Assembly (NCBI RefSeq): GCF_014077625.1
Contig: NZ_JACFXU010000013.1
Coordinates: 62,001-126,000 of the forward strand
From: Sediminihaliea albiluteola
GTDB lineage: Bacteria; Pseudomonadota; Gammaproteobacteria; Pseudomonadales; Halieaceae
Length of the DNA: 64,000 bases
Direction: 5' to 3'
The notes below the pieces were generated by a model. The model saw only the letters and a list, made by a program, of their open reading frames with translations. It ran no database searches and had not been told where the DNA came from. Shown in pieces: positions 35,501 through 43,332 of this stretch. How positions within the stretch are numbered: position 1 is the first letter of the stretch; the number at the start of each line of letters is the position of its first letter. The translations under genes were made by a program, and so were the position numbers.

Positions 35501-38446
35501 AAAAGCCGTGATATTTTCGCCGTGGTTTGCGTGTCCGGTTACAAATTCGGGGATGTCCTGATGGCTCCAAAGAATAGAGCCATCATTGTCATAAACAACG
35601 GTGTAGCCACTGCCGCCATCGATCATCTGGGTATAGGCAAATTCTACCTCACCGTCACCGTCAAAATCGGCAACGGCTATCTGGTTTCTGGGCATAGTGC
35701 CGGGGTTGGGTTTCTTCCAGATCAGTGTACCGTCGTACTTGAATAGATAATTATGGGTCCAGTCACGTGCAACGATCTCCGGCCAGGGGTCTGAATTAAA
35801 GTTGGCCACGGCGCTATAAAGGTGTGGGTGATTACCGTACCTTGGCTCGGTTGGCAGTACAAACTTGGTGTTGCCCTCGTGATCAATCACTGAGGTGTGC
35901 AGAATGACCTCCATTTTCCCATCAAGGTTCAGGTCCGCAACCACGGGTGGTTGCTCATCGGCATTGCCACTGTAATACTCCCCGACATGCTCCCACTTGA
36001 TACTGCCGTCAACACTGTTATAGACGGTGAGGACGTGCTGGATTGTGCCATTCACAACGTTGCCGATCTTGCCAGTCATCAGGATTTCAACCCTGCCGTC
36101 ACCGTCCAGATCAGCGAAGGTGGGACCGGAGTGTTGATAGTCCATAAAGGCGGGATTTAGATACGCCGAAGTTTCTGAACCACCGTTTCCTGGCCAGGCA
36201 AGGGTGCCATCATGGTGGATGGCCATCAGGTGCTGACCATCGAAATTCCCTCCTTCGGCCTCTGGAAAGCGATTGCGCACTACGATGATCTCAAGGTCGC
36301 CATCACCATCGATATCTAGCAATCCAGGGTGCGAAAAAGTTTCTGCACCGCCGCCGTCCACAACGTCCTGGCTTTGATTCATTATCGGGCTGCAATCTGA
36401 CGCCTTGATTATCCAGATGGTGTCTATGAATAAATAAGGAGTGACTCCGCCAATGCCCACGATTTCAAGCTCGCCATCATTATCAACATCACCCACAGCC
36501 AGGCTGCCCTGATGCAGATAATTCCCGCCATCATCCTTACCGATCTCACACTGCACTTCCAGCTCAACCTTGGCGTTGCCGGTAGGTTTATCGGGGGTAT
36601 AGTCAAATGACCCATCACTGCGAAAGTCCAAACTGCCTTTGGCTACGCTCGATACCAGTGAGGTAGTCAGCGGGTCAGTATCAGGGTCAAAATCGTTGCC
36701 GAGCACACCGGGTGCAGCAACACTCAAGGTGTCGCCCATACGCACTTGGTAGAGGTCATCTGAGGCCACAGGCGCTCTGTTTACATGACTTACCGTGGTG
36801 ATGAAGCTGCCAAAGTCCGCCGCCCCATGAGGGTCGCTGACTTTGACCGCCACATCGTGGGCTCCGACCTGGGCCGCTGCTGGGCTCCAGTTGATGGCAC
36901 CATTGACCTTATCAATGGACATTCCTGCTGGCGCATTGATCAGTTCAAATTGCAGCGGGTCATTATCTGCATCGCTAGCTGTGGCCTGCACACTCAGCGA
37001 GTTGCCCCACACCAAGCTTTGCATACCTGGCACAGTCAGTTTCGGTGCCGAATTAGCCGCTGCAAGGGCGACTGCTACGTTAACCGTCACAGTAAAGGTT
37101 TTACTGTCCTGTAAGCCGCCGCTGTCGGTAACGCGTGCTGTCACGCTATGGCTGCCAAGATCAGCACCCGATGGGGTCCAGCTCAACAGGCCGCTGGTAG
37201 GGTCAATCGTCATTCCGACAGGCGCCGCTGTCAGAGAAAAACTCAACACATCACCCGCATCTGGGTCAGTTGCAAACAGCCGTGTATTAAATACTGTGTT
37301 GGCCTGAACCAGTCGCTTGCCCGGTGGGATTAAAGTGGGTGGATTGTTGCTGCTGGCTTCCACTACATCGATCTGGAAAGACTCAACATCAAATAGCCCC
37401 TGCAGGTCACTTGCCCGCACGATCACATCATGAATACCCAGTTGGCTTTCACTTGGCGTCCATGAAATCACCCCACTGTCTGCGTCGATACTCATTCCAC
37501 TCGGAAGCTGGTCTAACGAGTAAGTCACAAGGTCGCCTTGATCGGGGTCAAGCGCATGCGCGGTCAGACTAAAATCCCGCTCTACAACGGCCTGTTGATT
37601 GCCAATCGCCGTCAGTAGTGGTGCTCGGTTTTCTACCGAAGACTGTGCCGCACAAACAGTGTCCAGCACATCAACCTTTGAATCCTGGTTACAATCAGGC
37701 TTGCCCGGTGCTTGTTGACGCTCAAGGATCTGGCTAACGATGACAGGAATGTCCGCTGCGTCGACCTTGCCGTCATTATTGGCATCACCCGGCAATGGGG
37801 CTGCCTGCAGCAGCGACGGGCTTAACAGCAAGCCGGCTAAAAGCAGCGAGAGCATAGTGCTTGCGGGCCTGCTACGTATGGCTAGCCAGCCCAAACTTGC
37901 TAGCATGGCAATGAGTGCAAATAGGAAGATGTCGGCCATAACAGGTATGGCGGTCACCGGGTTTGGCGGGGGCAGTGTCCCAAGCACGTTGACGCTGCCG
38001 TTTAGCAAAGAGCTTGGCGCTACCGCTTGGGCTTGAGCATTTGCCAATAGTAGGTTTTCAATGACTAATGGGTATTTACCTTCCGCGGCATCTTCTGCCA
38101 CAGCAATACCTAAGTTGAGCAAATTGCCAGAAGCGATTGTATTCACTGCGGGGGAGCTTAATACAACTCTCAGGCGCCCGGTGCTGACTAATTGCCAATC
38201 CAGTGTATGAGCGGTAGCAGCAGCACCGGCAGATAGTGTGGAAATCGTCAAGGCATCGGCATCAAATACTAGGTCGAATTGCTGCGCTACAACGCTTCCA
38301 TCACTGAGCCAGTCAAATGGAATAGTAATTGTTGAGCCAGGTTCAGCATTTTGCTTGGCAAGGCTCAGGCTGGGAGCGGCAAAAAGTATTTGTGAAAAAA
38401 ATAACAAGCATATGCCTGTGACAAGGCCGAATGATTTTGCTTGCAT
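29522..38446 (-). CDS. Giant secreted RHS/YD-repeat protein with cohesin-like, dockerin, FG-GAP and PASTA modules
   Basis: 2974 residues. A signal peptide (1-23) is followed by a cohesin-like domain (about 24-155). IPVMADIF plus a hydrophobic helix and RSR (about 164-192) resembles an IPTL-CTERM-type anchor. A second signal-like helix (LSLLLAGLLLSPSLLQAAP) and a dockerin-like pair of Ca loops (DANNDGKVDAAD, DCNQDSKVDVLD; about 219-265) come next. Then three He_PIG/Ig-like repeats (about 275-550), a cadherin-like segment, FG-GAP repeats (DxDxDGxxE; about 632-1060), another Ig-like repeat, PASTA (about 1237-1300), a MopE-like Ca motif (DKDGDGFTPNEGDCND; about 1307), the RHS N-terminal shell (about 1530-1700) and some 40 YD repeats. 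The core LRARYYDPTTGRFISRDPF lies near 2705, and a 220-residue unrecognised C-terminus follows NTDPTGQ. It is exported and probably surface-located; a toxin-delivery or adhesion role is inferred. Confidence 0.92.
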   Translation of the reverse strand: MQAKSFGLVTGICLLFFSQILFAAPSLSLAKQNAEPGSTITIPFDWLSDGSVVAQQFDLVFDADALTISTLSAGAAATAHTLDWQLVSTGRLRVVLSSPAVNTIASGNLLNLGIAVAEDAAEGKYPLVIENLLLANAQAQAVAPSSLLNGSVNVLGTLPPPNPVTAIPVMADIFLFALIAMLASLGWLAIRSRPASTMLSLLLAGLLLSPSLLQAAPLPGDANNDGKVDAADIPVIVSQILERQQAPGKPDCNQDSKVDVLDTVCAAQSSVENRAPLLTAIGNQQAVVERDFSLTAHALDPDQGDLVTYSLDQLPSGMSIDADSGVISWTPSESQLGIHDVIVRASDLQGLFDVESFQIDVVEASSNNPPTLIPPGKRLVQANTVFNTRLFATDPDAGDVLSFSLTAAPVGMTIDPTSGLLSWTPSGADLGSHSVTARVTDSGGLQDSKTFTVTVNVAVALAAANSAPKLTVPGMQSLVWGNSLSVQATASDADNDPLQFELINAPAGMSIDKVNGAINWSPAAAQVGAHDVAVKVSDPHGAADFGSFITTVSHVNRAPVASDDLYQVRMGDTLSVAAPGVLGNDFDPDTDPLTTSLVSSVAKGSLDFRSDGSFDYTPDKPTGNAKVELEVQCEIGKDDGGNYLHQGSLAVGDVDNDGELEIVGIGGVTPYLFIDTIWIIKASDCSPIMNQSQDVVDGGGAETFSHPGLLDIDGDGDLEIIVVRNRFPEAEGGNFDGQHLMAIHHDGTLAWPGNGGSETSAYLNPAFMDYQHSGPTFADLDGDGRVEILMTGKIGNVVNGTIQHVLTVYNSVDGSIKWEHVGEYYSGNADEQPPVVADLNLDGKMEVILHTSVIDHEGNTKFVLPTEPRYGNHPHLYSAVANFNSDPWPEIVARDWTHNYLFKYDGTLIWKKPNPGTMPRNQIAVADFDGDGEVEFAYTQMIDGGSGYTVVYDNDGSILWSHQDIPEFVTGHANHGENITAFDANGDGAIDIVIHLMPPSTADNQGVYIFDGRDGALLHFEPISRYSISQRFLTIADVDGDGHAELISSYSSGLAGVTRVWQGTAANPLPPAPPLRNQWVFNQTMVRDDATIISNPRPAWLQPGHNGYNLISSRAEFNLAGTTDSFTYKASDGDLESNLATVNFDVQPDGVAPIFLSEPDTLTTVGFQYEYAPRVIDYDLGDSLSFMLTEAPHGMTIDPTTGVLRWLPNTKGSYPVNILAYDSIGFATAQAYTLEVGDPVTIPDVVGQSKTDAEASLSASDLVVGHKQFTHHPSIAAGSVTKQTPSAGSVAEFGGRVDLLISTGPAPGDIDKDGDGFTPNEGDCNDNDASIHPGAADAPGDGIDQDCDGIDGNLTLSEIVLQPKLSTVLTNQQVSLEAIGIFEDGSSQKLSGIVNWTGGPNFTSASAGEFTVTASRAGINAQASITVIERNTGDQQAPLAAISTPLQHSKVTEPIAIMGSASDANFLKYELAYAAVGETHFTTIRSSTTAITDGVLAQFDPTLLLNDLYTIRLTVFDTGGNQSIAETTVQVDSDYKVGNFSLNFVDLVVPMAGMPIKVTRSYDSRDKSSGDFGFAWRLGVSSLKLKANRILGSGWQVLKPGLSYQLIASDEHYVSLTLPNGRVEQFDLLVKPQVSPIVPFPASALQAQFKARPGTLGTLTSLDNNNLSILDGQPGEVSLLDDLSSTTFDPDLFLYTASDGMEVLISIAEGVQKITDRNGNVLSFSDSGISHSAGTSISFTRDTQGRITHVTDPSGGVRTYTYDGNGDLRSYTDATGNITKLNYNHNHGLIEIIDPQNRPVARNEYDDEGRLLSVTNAEGRRIEFSFDPSSRQEVIRDADDNVTVVTYDDRGNTLKSVDALGGVSQYSYDAAGNQLTSTNPAGETVSRSFDDRGNMLSVSNALGATSLYEYDSADRVLRSIDPLGRETRFEYDARGNLLRRINAQGDIEDQFQYNSAGLLTAHGDANGHITNYHYDANGNLTEVVDPRGNVSKTSYDASGRVISEIDRRGALVTFELDANGSPISAKNINGTQTLFDYNAAGVLERIVGPLGITTSLSMDALGKEIEFSDAPGRLESREYDLLGNLSSVTRFNGGTTRYEYDALGRRTKTIAPDGSVTQTLYDAVGRITRTIDARGNSTTYEYDKAGRNTKLIDPLGAETEFKYDAAGNLTVKTDAKGNVFRFEYDELNRIVRQIFPDLTEILSHYDSAGNLIEEVDQLGRTTRYSYDGNNNVISITDPSGASTRFEYDAENKLLVQRDARGNATTFQYDAMGNQISKTYPDGSTELAGYDDAGRLVSSTDAKGDETRYEYDPAGKLLKKTFADGSEELYSHTLSGRVATAQNGIGTVSYSYDLNDRLINTTNPDGTKIDYAYDLAGNRTMLRTTLPGSAPRSTLYTYDALNRLASVEDPDGRISSYTYDAIGNLASISYPNGVVSTFTYDSMSRLIELEHKNHGQVLASYNYTLNAVGDRIKVVHADNSYVDYTYDSQRRLTSETYSSAAGIKTYALSHEYDSVGNRISITNLAGLRSTYSYDEADKLIQAGATTFAYDANGNLLVRQNAGAQTFYHFNQEHELSAVETPSQVVQFKYDAVGHRVSRSVGSAKSSFLVDALGAGGVPQMLVDYTDELAVSAEYIYGNQVLGEIRDGSDTSWYHSDASKNIRIISNTAGDVSDSYSYEAFGGLISHSGTSANPYQFAGEQAGAEENLSFLRARYYDPTTGRFISRDPFQGILRDPPSLHRYLYAHANPISNTDPTGQLTLSSTMVSGSISSGLISGVISYAGGKRGMALVTDTIIGAAFGALGGPAGAALGNSFKSSKVLVTMVNSPHVARFAGRLVNAIPSTLFGAADDYSKALANGDAFKEGFYSDFAKGTFLNLVFKMISGPSAEVHKQINFKEVKAFASIKTTSAAGATVHNIITEANQAKFLLRSDAQYVIAFLDSQRDEAADAIISFCWEFSKFIEANLPKYVEGQYSQ

Positions 38447-38473
38447 GCCTGATCCCCTGCAGCTGTGGTTAAT

Positions 38474-38498
38474 TCACAGTACTCTTTATGTACTGTGA
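38474..38498. promoter_or_regulatory. 9-bp palindrome in the RHS/regulator divergent promoter
   Basis: Perfect arms TCACAGTAC and GTACTGTGA with a 7-nt spacer, 28-52 nt upstream of the RHS gene start. It overlaps the CRP-like site that follows. Candidate operator for the divergently encoded winged-helix regulator, or a promoter-overlapping control element for both genes. Confidence 0.55.
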
Positions 38499-38509
38499 TC
38501 CTAGTCACA
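38494..38509. promoter_or_regulatory. CRP/Vfr consensus site TGTGA-N6-TCACA
   Basis: Both half-sites match the CRP consensus exactly with the canonical 6-nt spacing (TGTGATCCTAGTCACA). Its centre lies about 55 nt upstream of the RHS start codon and about 120 nt upstream of the regulator. It shares the TGTGA half with the 9-bp palindrome, so CRP and a second factor would compete or cooperate. Control of the RHS gene and/or regulator by cAMP-CRP/Vfr is inferred. Confidence 0.65.
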
Positions 38510-38620
38510 AGCCGAGTAATTGCCCATGCCGAGTACATGACATTGCGTTCCATTTGATGACATTTGTACCGTAAACTGCGTAAACTCAAGGTATTAGCAA
38601 AATACTTAGTGAATGAAGTG

Positions 38621-40987
38621 ATGAGGGAAGTGGATGCAGGGAATGAGCATCTAGAGTACCAGTTTGAAAATTATCGCCTTTCAAACTGGGAACAAGTCTA
38701 TTATGAAGACGGTGAACGCCAAGCTGTCAGTACTAAGCCATATCACCTACTACTACTGCTGGTAAAAAATGCTGGCCGCGTAGTCAGTAAAAGCGAAATC
38801 ATTGAGACGGTTTGGCCAGGGCAGGTTGTGACGGATGCCGCTCTTGCCAAGCAGGTTCTGCGCCTGCGCAAGCTCTTACAAGATCACCAGCGTGAACAGC
38901 CCTTTATAGAAACCCACCGTGGTATTGGCTACCGATTTACCCCGACAGTAAGCATCCTGAAAGCTAAGCCAAGCAAAATAAAAAGTAATCCTAGCCGGAG
39001 TGTTCGCCGCTGGTATTGGCTTGCGGCTATGTTCGCCCTTGGCCTTTTATTTGCGACACTCTGGCTCAAGAGTGGCCTTGGTGTTAGCGGCCCGTCGCCT
39101 AAACAGGCAATCGCAGAGCTGGCAGCAGAGCGTCCGATCAAAGTTGCCGTGTTGCCACTAGGTGCTGAGCATAACTGGTTGAATGAAGGCGGCCGCAATT
39201 ATCTGGCAGAAACACTGAGCCAAGACCCAAAGATCAGCTCCGTCAGCCCAGCAGCTAAGTGGCTTACAGAGACATCTGGCGAGTCACTTGCAGTTAATCT
39301 AAGCACCCAGGGGAACTTGGATTACAGTTTTCTCATCAGTATTTTTGAAGAGGAGGGCGAGTATCGCGCAGCGCTGAAGTTGCGCACGGATACCGCTGTT
39401 CTTTCAGCCACTGATATTCAGGCTAAAAGTCTTCCCAATTTGTTTGATAAAGCCGGTCACTGGGTGCGCAACAACATCGCTGTACACGCTAAGCTGGATG
39501 ATTTGGCCCCAGCTTCGGCAAGCCGTATCGCTGATGCGGCCTTGCAGAGCTATCTACAGGGGCAGTTTGAAGTTAATGCCAACGAAAACAGAATAAAGGC
39601 AGGGGAGTATTTTCAGGCAGCCGTGGCCCAAGACCCAGACTTTCTTGAGGCTTGGACAGAATTGGCTCGCAATCATATGGCTCTTGGCGAGTTCCAAGAG
39701 GCGATTTCTATTGCCCAGACTGTATTGGCCAAGTCTGAGGAACAGCTCTCTGCGGAGTTGTTGCTGAACTTAAACTACATCATTGGAATTTCTTACGGTC
39801 GCCAACATAAGGTGGATGAAACACTCCACTATTTAAAGCGAGCGCGAGCGCTGATTAGTGAATCTAATGACCCCTATTCTAAGTTGGCCGCTCTGGAAGC
39901 ACTCAGCGCTCTTGCCATCTATGAAAAGCGCTATGCTGATGCCGAAGCACTGGCAATTGAGTCTCTAGGTATAGCTGAGAGTGATTTTCACCTGCCTAAT
40001 TATCTCGCCGATCTGCATTTCACAATCGCCAGAGCTATTGATGCAAGTGGCGACCCTGAGCGCTCTTTAGAGCATATTAATCAGGCGCTGGATTTTTGGC
40101 GACAAAGCGATAATGCCAACGGCATGATGAAAGCTTATTACTTACTGAGCCATTATTATTATCAGATGGGCTTTATCGATGAGGGTATACAGCTATTGGT
40201 GAAGGCTGAGCCCTACTTAAACCGCGCTTCGCTGTATTATGAAAAGGCCTTTTTTCTGCAAAATGGAGGCTTGCTGCTGAATTTAAGGGGCCAGTTTAAG
40301 CACGCTAATCGCTACGCTGATCAGCTCAAATCATTTGCCATTGATAGCAATAATCCGATTTACCTGGTGTTGAGTGAGTTGATTGGCGTGCACCAGCTAT
40401 ACGTTCAGAACCGTTTCTCTGAAGCCTCTGAGCACGCACTTGCTATCTTGAGGAAGTTTGAATCTGAAGACTCCGTGCAAGCATCCTTTCCAGATATCAT
40501 GGCTCTGGCTATCCTGACCTCTTCGCGTGGCAAGCCCGTGGCTGAAACACGAGCTTTAATTGACAGCTTTGACGCCAGCTACAAGAGTCACCGTGAACGC
40601 TTGCGTAATGATTTGAGCAGAAGCGAGGCTCATCTGGCCATAAGAGAGGGGCGCATTGACCAGGGACTGCGCTTGTTACAAGAAAGTGAAACTAACAACC
40701 GTAACAAAGGCTTTCGGCACATCGGCGATTATATTGCCACCGAAGCTCTGGAGGTTCTGCTGCAGCACCCTGAGCGAGAGTACCAGCAAATACTGGCCCA
40801 GACTGAACAAAGCGCGGGCTATGGCTATCTCTTATGGAAGCTTAAAGCGCAATTTGTGGCCCGCGAAGGTGATTATTTTGCAGCAGCCCGTATCTTGAGC
40901 GAAAACAAGCTAAAGGCCAATCAGCTTTGGGGTGCTGAGGATCAGTTGCTGTTGGAAGAATATCAGGCTCGCTCCGCGGGCTTATAG
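38621..40987 (+). CDS. CadC/ToxR-type membrane regulator with TPR ectodomain
   Basis: 788 residues from ATG (MREVDAGN); a TTG 57 nt upstream is the alternative. Residues about 10-108 form an OmpR-type winged helix (GRVVSKSEIIETVWPGQVV, TDAALAKQVLRLRKLL, IETHRGIGYRF). One membrane helix (WYWLAAMFALGLLFATLWL, 131-149) separates it from a periplasmic part. This has a CadC-like alpha/beta segment (PIKVAVLPLG to about residue 275) and then TPR-like helical repeats (LEAWTELARNHMALGEFQEAISIA and many more) to the end. It would bind DNA directly while sensing in the periplasm. It is divergent from the giant RHS gene, its most likely target. Confidence 0.88.
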   Translation: MREVDAGNEHLEYQFENYRLSNWEQVYYEDGERQAVSTKPYHLLLLLVKNAGRVVSKSEIIETVWPGQVVTDAALAKQVLRLRKLLQDHQREQPFIETHRGIGYRFTPTVSILKAKPSKIKSNPSRSVRRWYWLAAMFALGLLFATLWLKSGLGVSGPSPKQAIAELAAERPIKVAVLPLGAEHNWLNEGGRNYLAETLSQDPKISSVSPAAKWLTETSGESLAVNLSTQGNLDYSFLISIFEEEGEYRAALKLRTDTAVLSATDIQAKSLPNLFDKAGHWVRNNIAVHAKLDDLAPASASRIADAALQSYLQGQFEVNANENRIKAGEYFQAAVAQDPDFLEAWTELARNHMALGEFQEAISIAQTVLAKSEEQLSAELLLNLNYIIGISYGRQHKVDETLHYLKRARALISESNDPYSKLAALEALSALAIYEKRYADAEALAIESLGIAESDFHLPNYLADLHFTIARAIDASGDPERSLEHINQALDFWRQSDNANGMMKAYYLLSHYYYQMGFIDEGIQLLVKAEPYLNRASLYYEKAFFLQNGGLLLNLRGQFKHANRYADQLKSFAIDSNNPIYLVLSELIGVHQLYVQNRFSEASEHALAILRKFESEDSVQASFPDIMALAILTSSRGKPVAETRALIDSFDASYKSHRERLRNDLSRSEAHLAIREGRIDQGLRLLQESETNNRNKGFRHIGDYIATEALEVLLQHPEREYQQILAQTEQSAGYGYLLWKLKAQFVAREGDYFAAARILSENKLKANQLWGAEDQLLLEEYQARSAGL

Positions 40988-41025
40988 CCTGCTGCAGCGT
41001 CAAAGACCTTGCACAAGCAGCAGGC
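40987..41025. repeat. Inverted repeat between convergent genes
   Basis: Perfect 9-bp arms GCCTGCTGC and GCAGCAGGC around a 21-nt loop, placed between the regulator stop codon and the end of the GLUG lipoprotein gene. It could be a bidirectional terminator, but there is no T-tract and the loop is long. Confidence 0.35.
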
Positions 41026-41048
41026 ACAGCAGCGTAGCAGGGCGCAAC

Positions 41049-42209
41049 TCAGTTGCGGGGGTTGCTGCGCAGGTCGGGGAATCCCTTGCCCTCGTCGATA
41101 GTCCATACTGAGTCGAAGTCCCAGCCCTCGTATGTGGCTGCTCGCATCATATCTTTAATCCGCCTTGGTTTACCGGCAGGGCCGTGGGGGCGCGACACCT
41201 TGTCGCTACCATAATAGGAGCGAGTGACATATTCGGCATCGCCCCAGGCTTTCCCGATTAGGAGTTTCCCGCGGAAGTCGAAGCGGCTTTTACCAGCATA
41301 ACTCACCGCATAAGACTCATCGATGACGGCGATGTCTTCAATCATCGCAATAAGCCCTGCCGAGATGCTTGATCTAGCTGTTACTCTTTCTTCTTCGGGA
41401 CCCTCTGGGTAGGCCACGATACTGTAAGAACGTTTGACGCTGCCCTCACTGCGACCAACCAAACCGCCGACGGTTGATCCGCCATGGACAGACATAAGGC
41501 TGTAAGAGGAGTTGATGGAGCCGTCATTCTGACCTACTAAACCCCCTATGCGCTCTCCGTCAGCGTTTATGCTGCCGGTAGATGAGCTATTACTAATGGT
41601 CGCCCCTTTACTCAAGGTGCCGACCAGTCCACCGCTGCGGTCTGTGCTCTTTACTTCACCGTGGACGTGGACATCGCGTATAAGACCTCCAGAGCGTCCA
41701 GCGAGAATACCGGCAGGCCTTGTTGAGTTGATTGAGGCATCGCTGAATCGCAGGTTGCTGATCTCGCTTTCTTCGCTCAGGGCAGCAAACAATCCGGCCA
41801 AGCCCCATCCGCTGTGATTGATATATAAATGTGAAATAGTGTGTCCCCGGCCATCGAAGCTGCCAGAAAAATCCTCTATTGGCTTAAAGCCCTGAGTTTC
41901 GCCCTTATCGTTTGTCCATTTAAGAGTGGCTGAGGCATCGATGTCAGCGGCCAGTGCGTAATGGCCGGCCCTACTTAGCTTCGAGTCGTTGATAGCCTGT
42001 AACTGCTTGAGAGTGCTGATAATGCAGGGGGCATCAGAAGTACTTGCATCACCACTATCACAGATAGGCCCTTCGCTGCTGCTTTTACTGACAGCGCTAC
42101 TTTTGTTTGATGCAGGCTTATCTTGATCGCTGCTGCAGCCACTAATGATAAATAGGGCTGTAATGGCCAATAGCAGCTGTCGGTAACTGCCATAATATGA
42201 CCTAAACAT
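41049..42209 (-). CDS. GLUG-motif lipoprotein
   Basis: 386 residues. A signal peptide ends in lipobox ISGC|S (residue 25), followed by a Ser/Lys-rich tether and a disulfide-capable start (GPICDSGDAS). From about residue 105, GLUG-type beta-solenoid turns repeat: GSFDGRGHTISHLYI, GLAGLFAAL, SGGLVGTLSKGATISNSSSTG, IGGLVGQNDGSINSSYS and VGGLVGRSEGSVKRSYS. GLUG repeats occur in surface adhesins and IgA-protease-like proteins. Surface display via the lipid anchor is likely. AGGAGG precedes the start by about 11 nt. It may belong functionally with the RHS/CadC locus next to it, but it is separately transcribed. Confidence 0.83.
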   Translation of the reverse strand: MFRSYYGSYRQLLLAITALFIISGCSSDQDKPASNKSSAVSKSSSEGPICDSGDASTSDAPCIISTLKQLQAINDSKLSRAGHYALAADIDASATLKWTNDKGETQGFKPIEDFSGSFDGRGHTISHLYINHSGWGLAGLFAALSEESEISNLRFSDASINSTRPAGILAGRSGGLIRDVHVHGEVKSTDRSGGLVGTLSKGATISNSSSTGSINADGERIGGLVGQNDGSINSSYSLMSVHGGSTVGGLVGRSEGSVKRSYSIVAYPEGPEEERVTARSSISAGLIAMIEDIAVIDESYAVSYAGKSRFDFRGKLLIGKAWGDAEYVTRSYYGSDKVSRPHGPAGKPRRIKDMMRAATYEGWDFDSVWTIDEGKGFPDLRSNPRN

Positions 42210-42447
42210 GGGGTTTTTTTCCTCCTAAAGAAAATGAGAGTGTTATAGGTTTTGCGTGTACCTTCCTTTTGACCATATAGAGGCTGCTGAGCTAAGTCCA
42301 GCGGATACAGTTTAGCTAGACCATGGTCTGTTTTAGTGGGCTAGTTAATGCAGGGCGCGTTTGCTGGGCAGCAGTGTCACGGTCCGCCGCTGGTCTTGGC
42401 AAAAGGCTTTAGGCACAATAGTAGCGGCTTATTAACAGGAGATTTTT

Positions 42448-43203
42448 GTGTCCCGGCTGCCATTTACCTTTGCTGATATCGAGTCTGACTGCGTGATTGA
42501 AACGGGCCACTACAGGCTCGATGGTCGCTCCTTGGGCATGCGTATTCGCGTTCCCGAGCCATTAATGCAGCAGGCGCCTTACAACAGTAGTGCCTATGAT
42601 TTTTTGCAGCAATTGCGGCCGCAAATTTTTGCTTACGGTTTGCTGGAATTTCCGAATTTACCGCTCAACCCACAAAACCACACCCTGGCCCAGCGTGCGC
42701 CTCAGCAACATGCCTACAGCAGCAATCCCTATATGACTGACTTTTGTCAGAGCCCGCATCAGGATACGCCGCCGTATCCCACCGCGTTTTGGCTCGATGC
42801 GCCAAGGCAATACTTTGCTACATGGGTCATGTCTGAGCGCGGTCTAGAGAAGTTTTATCGCCAAGGTCAGGGCCTTGCTGCTAGTGAGCTGGAGGCTTTA
42901 CACCGAGAATTAGTGCCGGCCTCTTTGGCTGAGGGCTGGGGTTTGTTGCTCAACCAACAGCCGGGTTTGCTGTTGATTGACAACAGCCATCATCAGTCTT
43001 TGTACCACGCTCGGACCTGTAACTTTGCGGCCCAAGATGCTCAGCCTGACTTTTGCCAAGATGAAGCGATGTATGCATTTAATGAGGTGGGGCTGCTCAA
43101 CTATATCGACATGCTGGACAGCCGCCGTGGCACTCAGCATCGTGATAGCGACGAGGTAGAGCGTGTGCGACAGTTTATGCAGCGGGAAAACTTAGCTGGA
43201 TAG
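42448..43203 (+). CDS. Putative TauD-like Fe(II)/2-oxoglutarate oxygenase
   Basis: 251 residues from a GTG preceded by AGGAG. No close family is recognised, but two segments recall the clavaminate synthase/TauD fold. HQDTPPYPTAFWL (about residue 108) would give the proximal His-x-Asp. LLLIDNSHHQSLYHARTC (about 174-191) matches the distal 'DN-x4-6-L-x-H-x-R' pattern, with His and Arg as iron and 2-oxoglutarate ligands. The spacing is short for TauD. It has no partners in an operon. It may instead be an unrelated protein of unknown function. Confidence 0.5.
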   Translation: MSRLPFTFADIESDCVIETGHYRLDGRSLGMRIRVPEPLMQQAPYNSSAYDFLQQLRPQIFAYGLLEFPNLPLNPQNHTLAQRAPQQHAYSSNPYMTDFCQSPHQDTPPYPTAFWLDAPRQYFATWVMSERGLEKFYRQGQGLAASELEALHRELVPASLAEGWGLLLNQQPGLLLIDNSHHQSLYHARTCNFAAQDAQPDFCQDEAMYAFNEVGLLNYIDMLDSRRGTQHRDSDEVERVRQFMQRENLAG

Positions 43204-43332
43204 TGCTAACTGTTTAGCATTAGACAGGATATTGAGCCCTGTCCGGCGAGAGCAAAGCTTGTCTGACATAGTCGACAATAGTCAGATTCTGCTGCTGCTA
43301 TCTTTTTACTTACCCAAGCAATACAGGATTTT

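Noticed and set aside
36785-37307. Overlapping plus-strand frames antisense to the RHS gene
   Set aside because: Repetitive coding DNA of the giant gene creates long antisense frames. They lack starts and motifs.
40987-41025. GCCTGCTGC inverted repeat as an intrinsic terminator
   Set aside because: The 21-nt loop and missing T-tract make it weak evidence, so it was listed only as a repeat.
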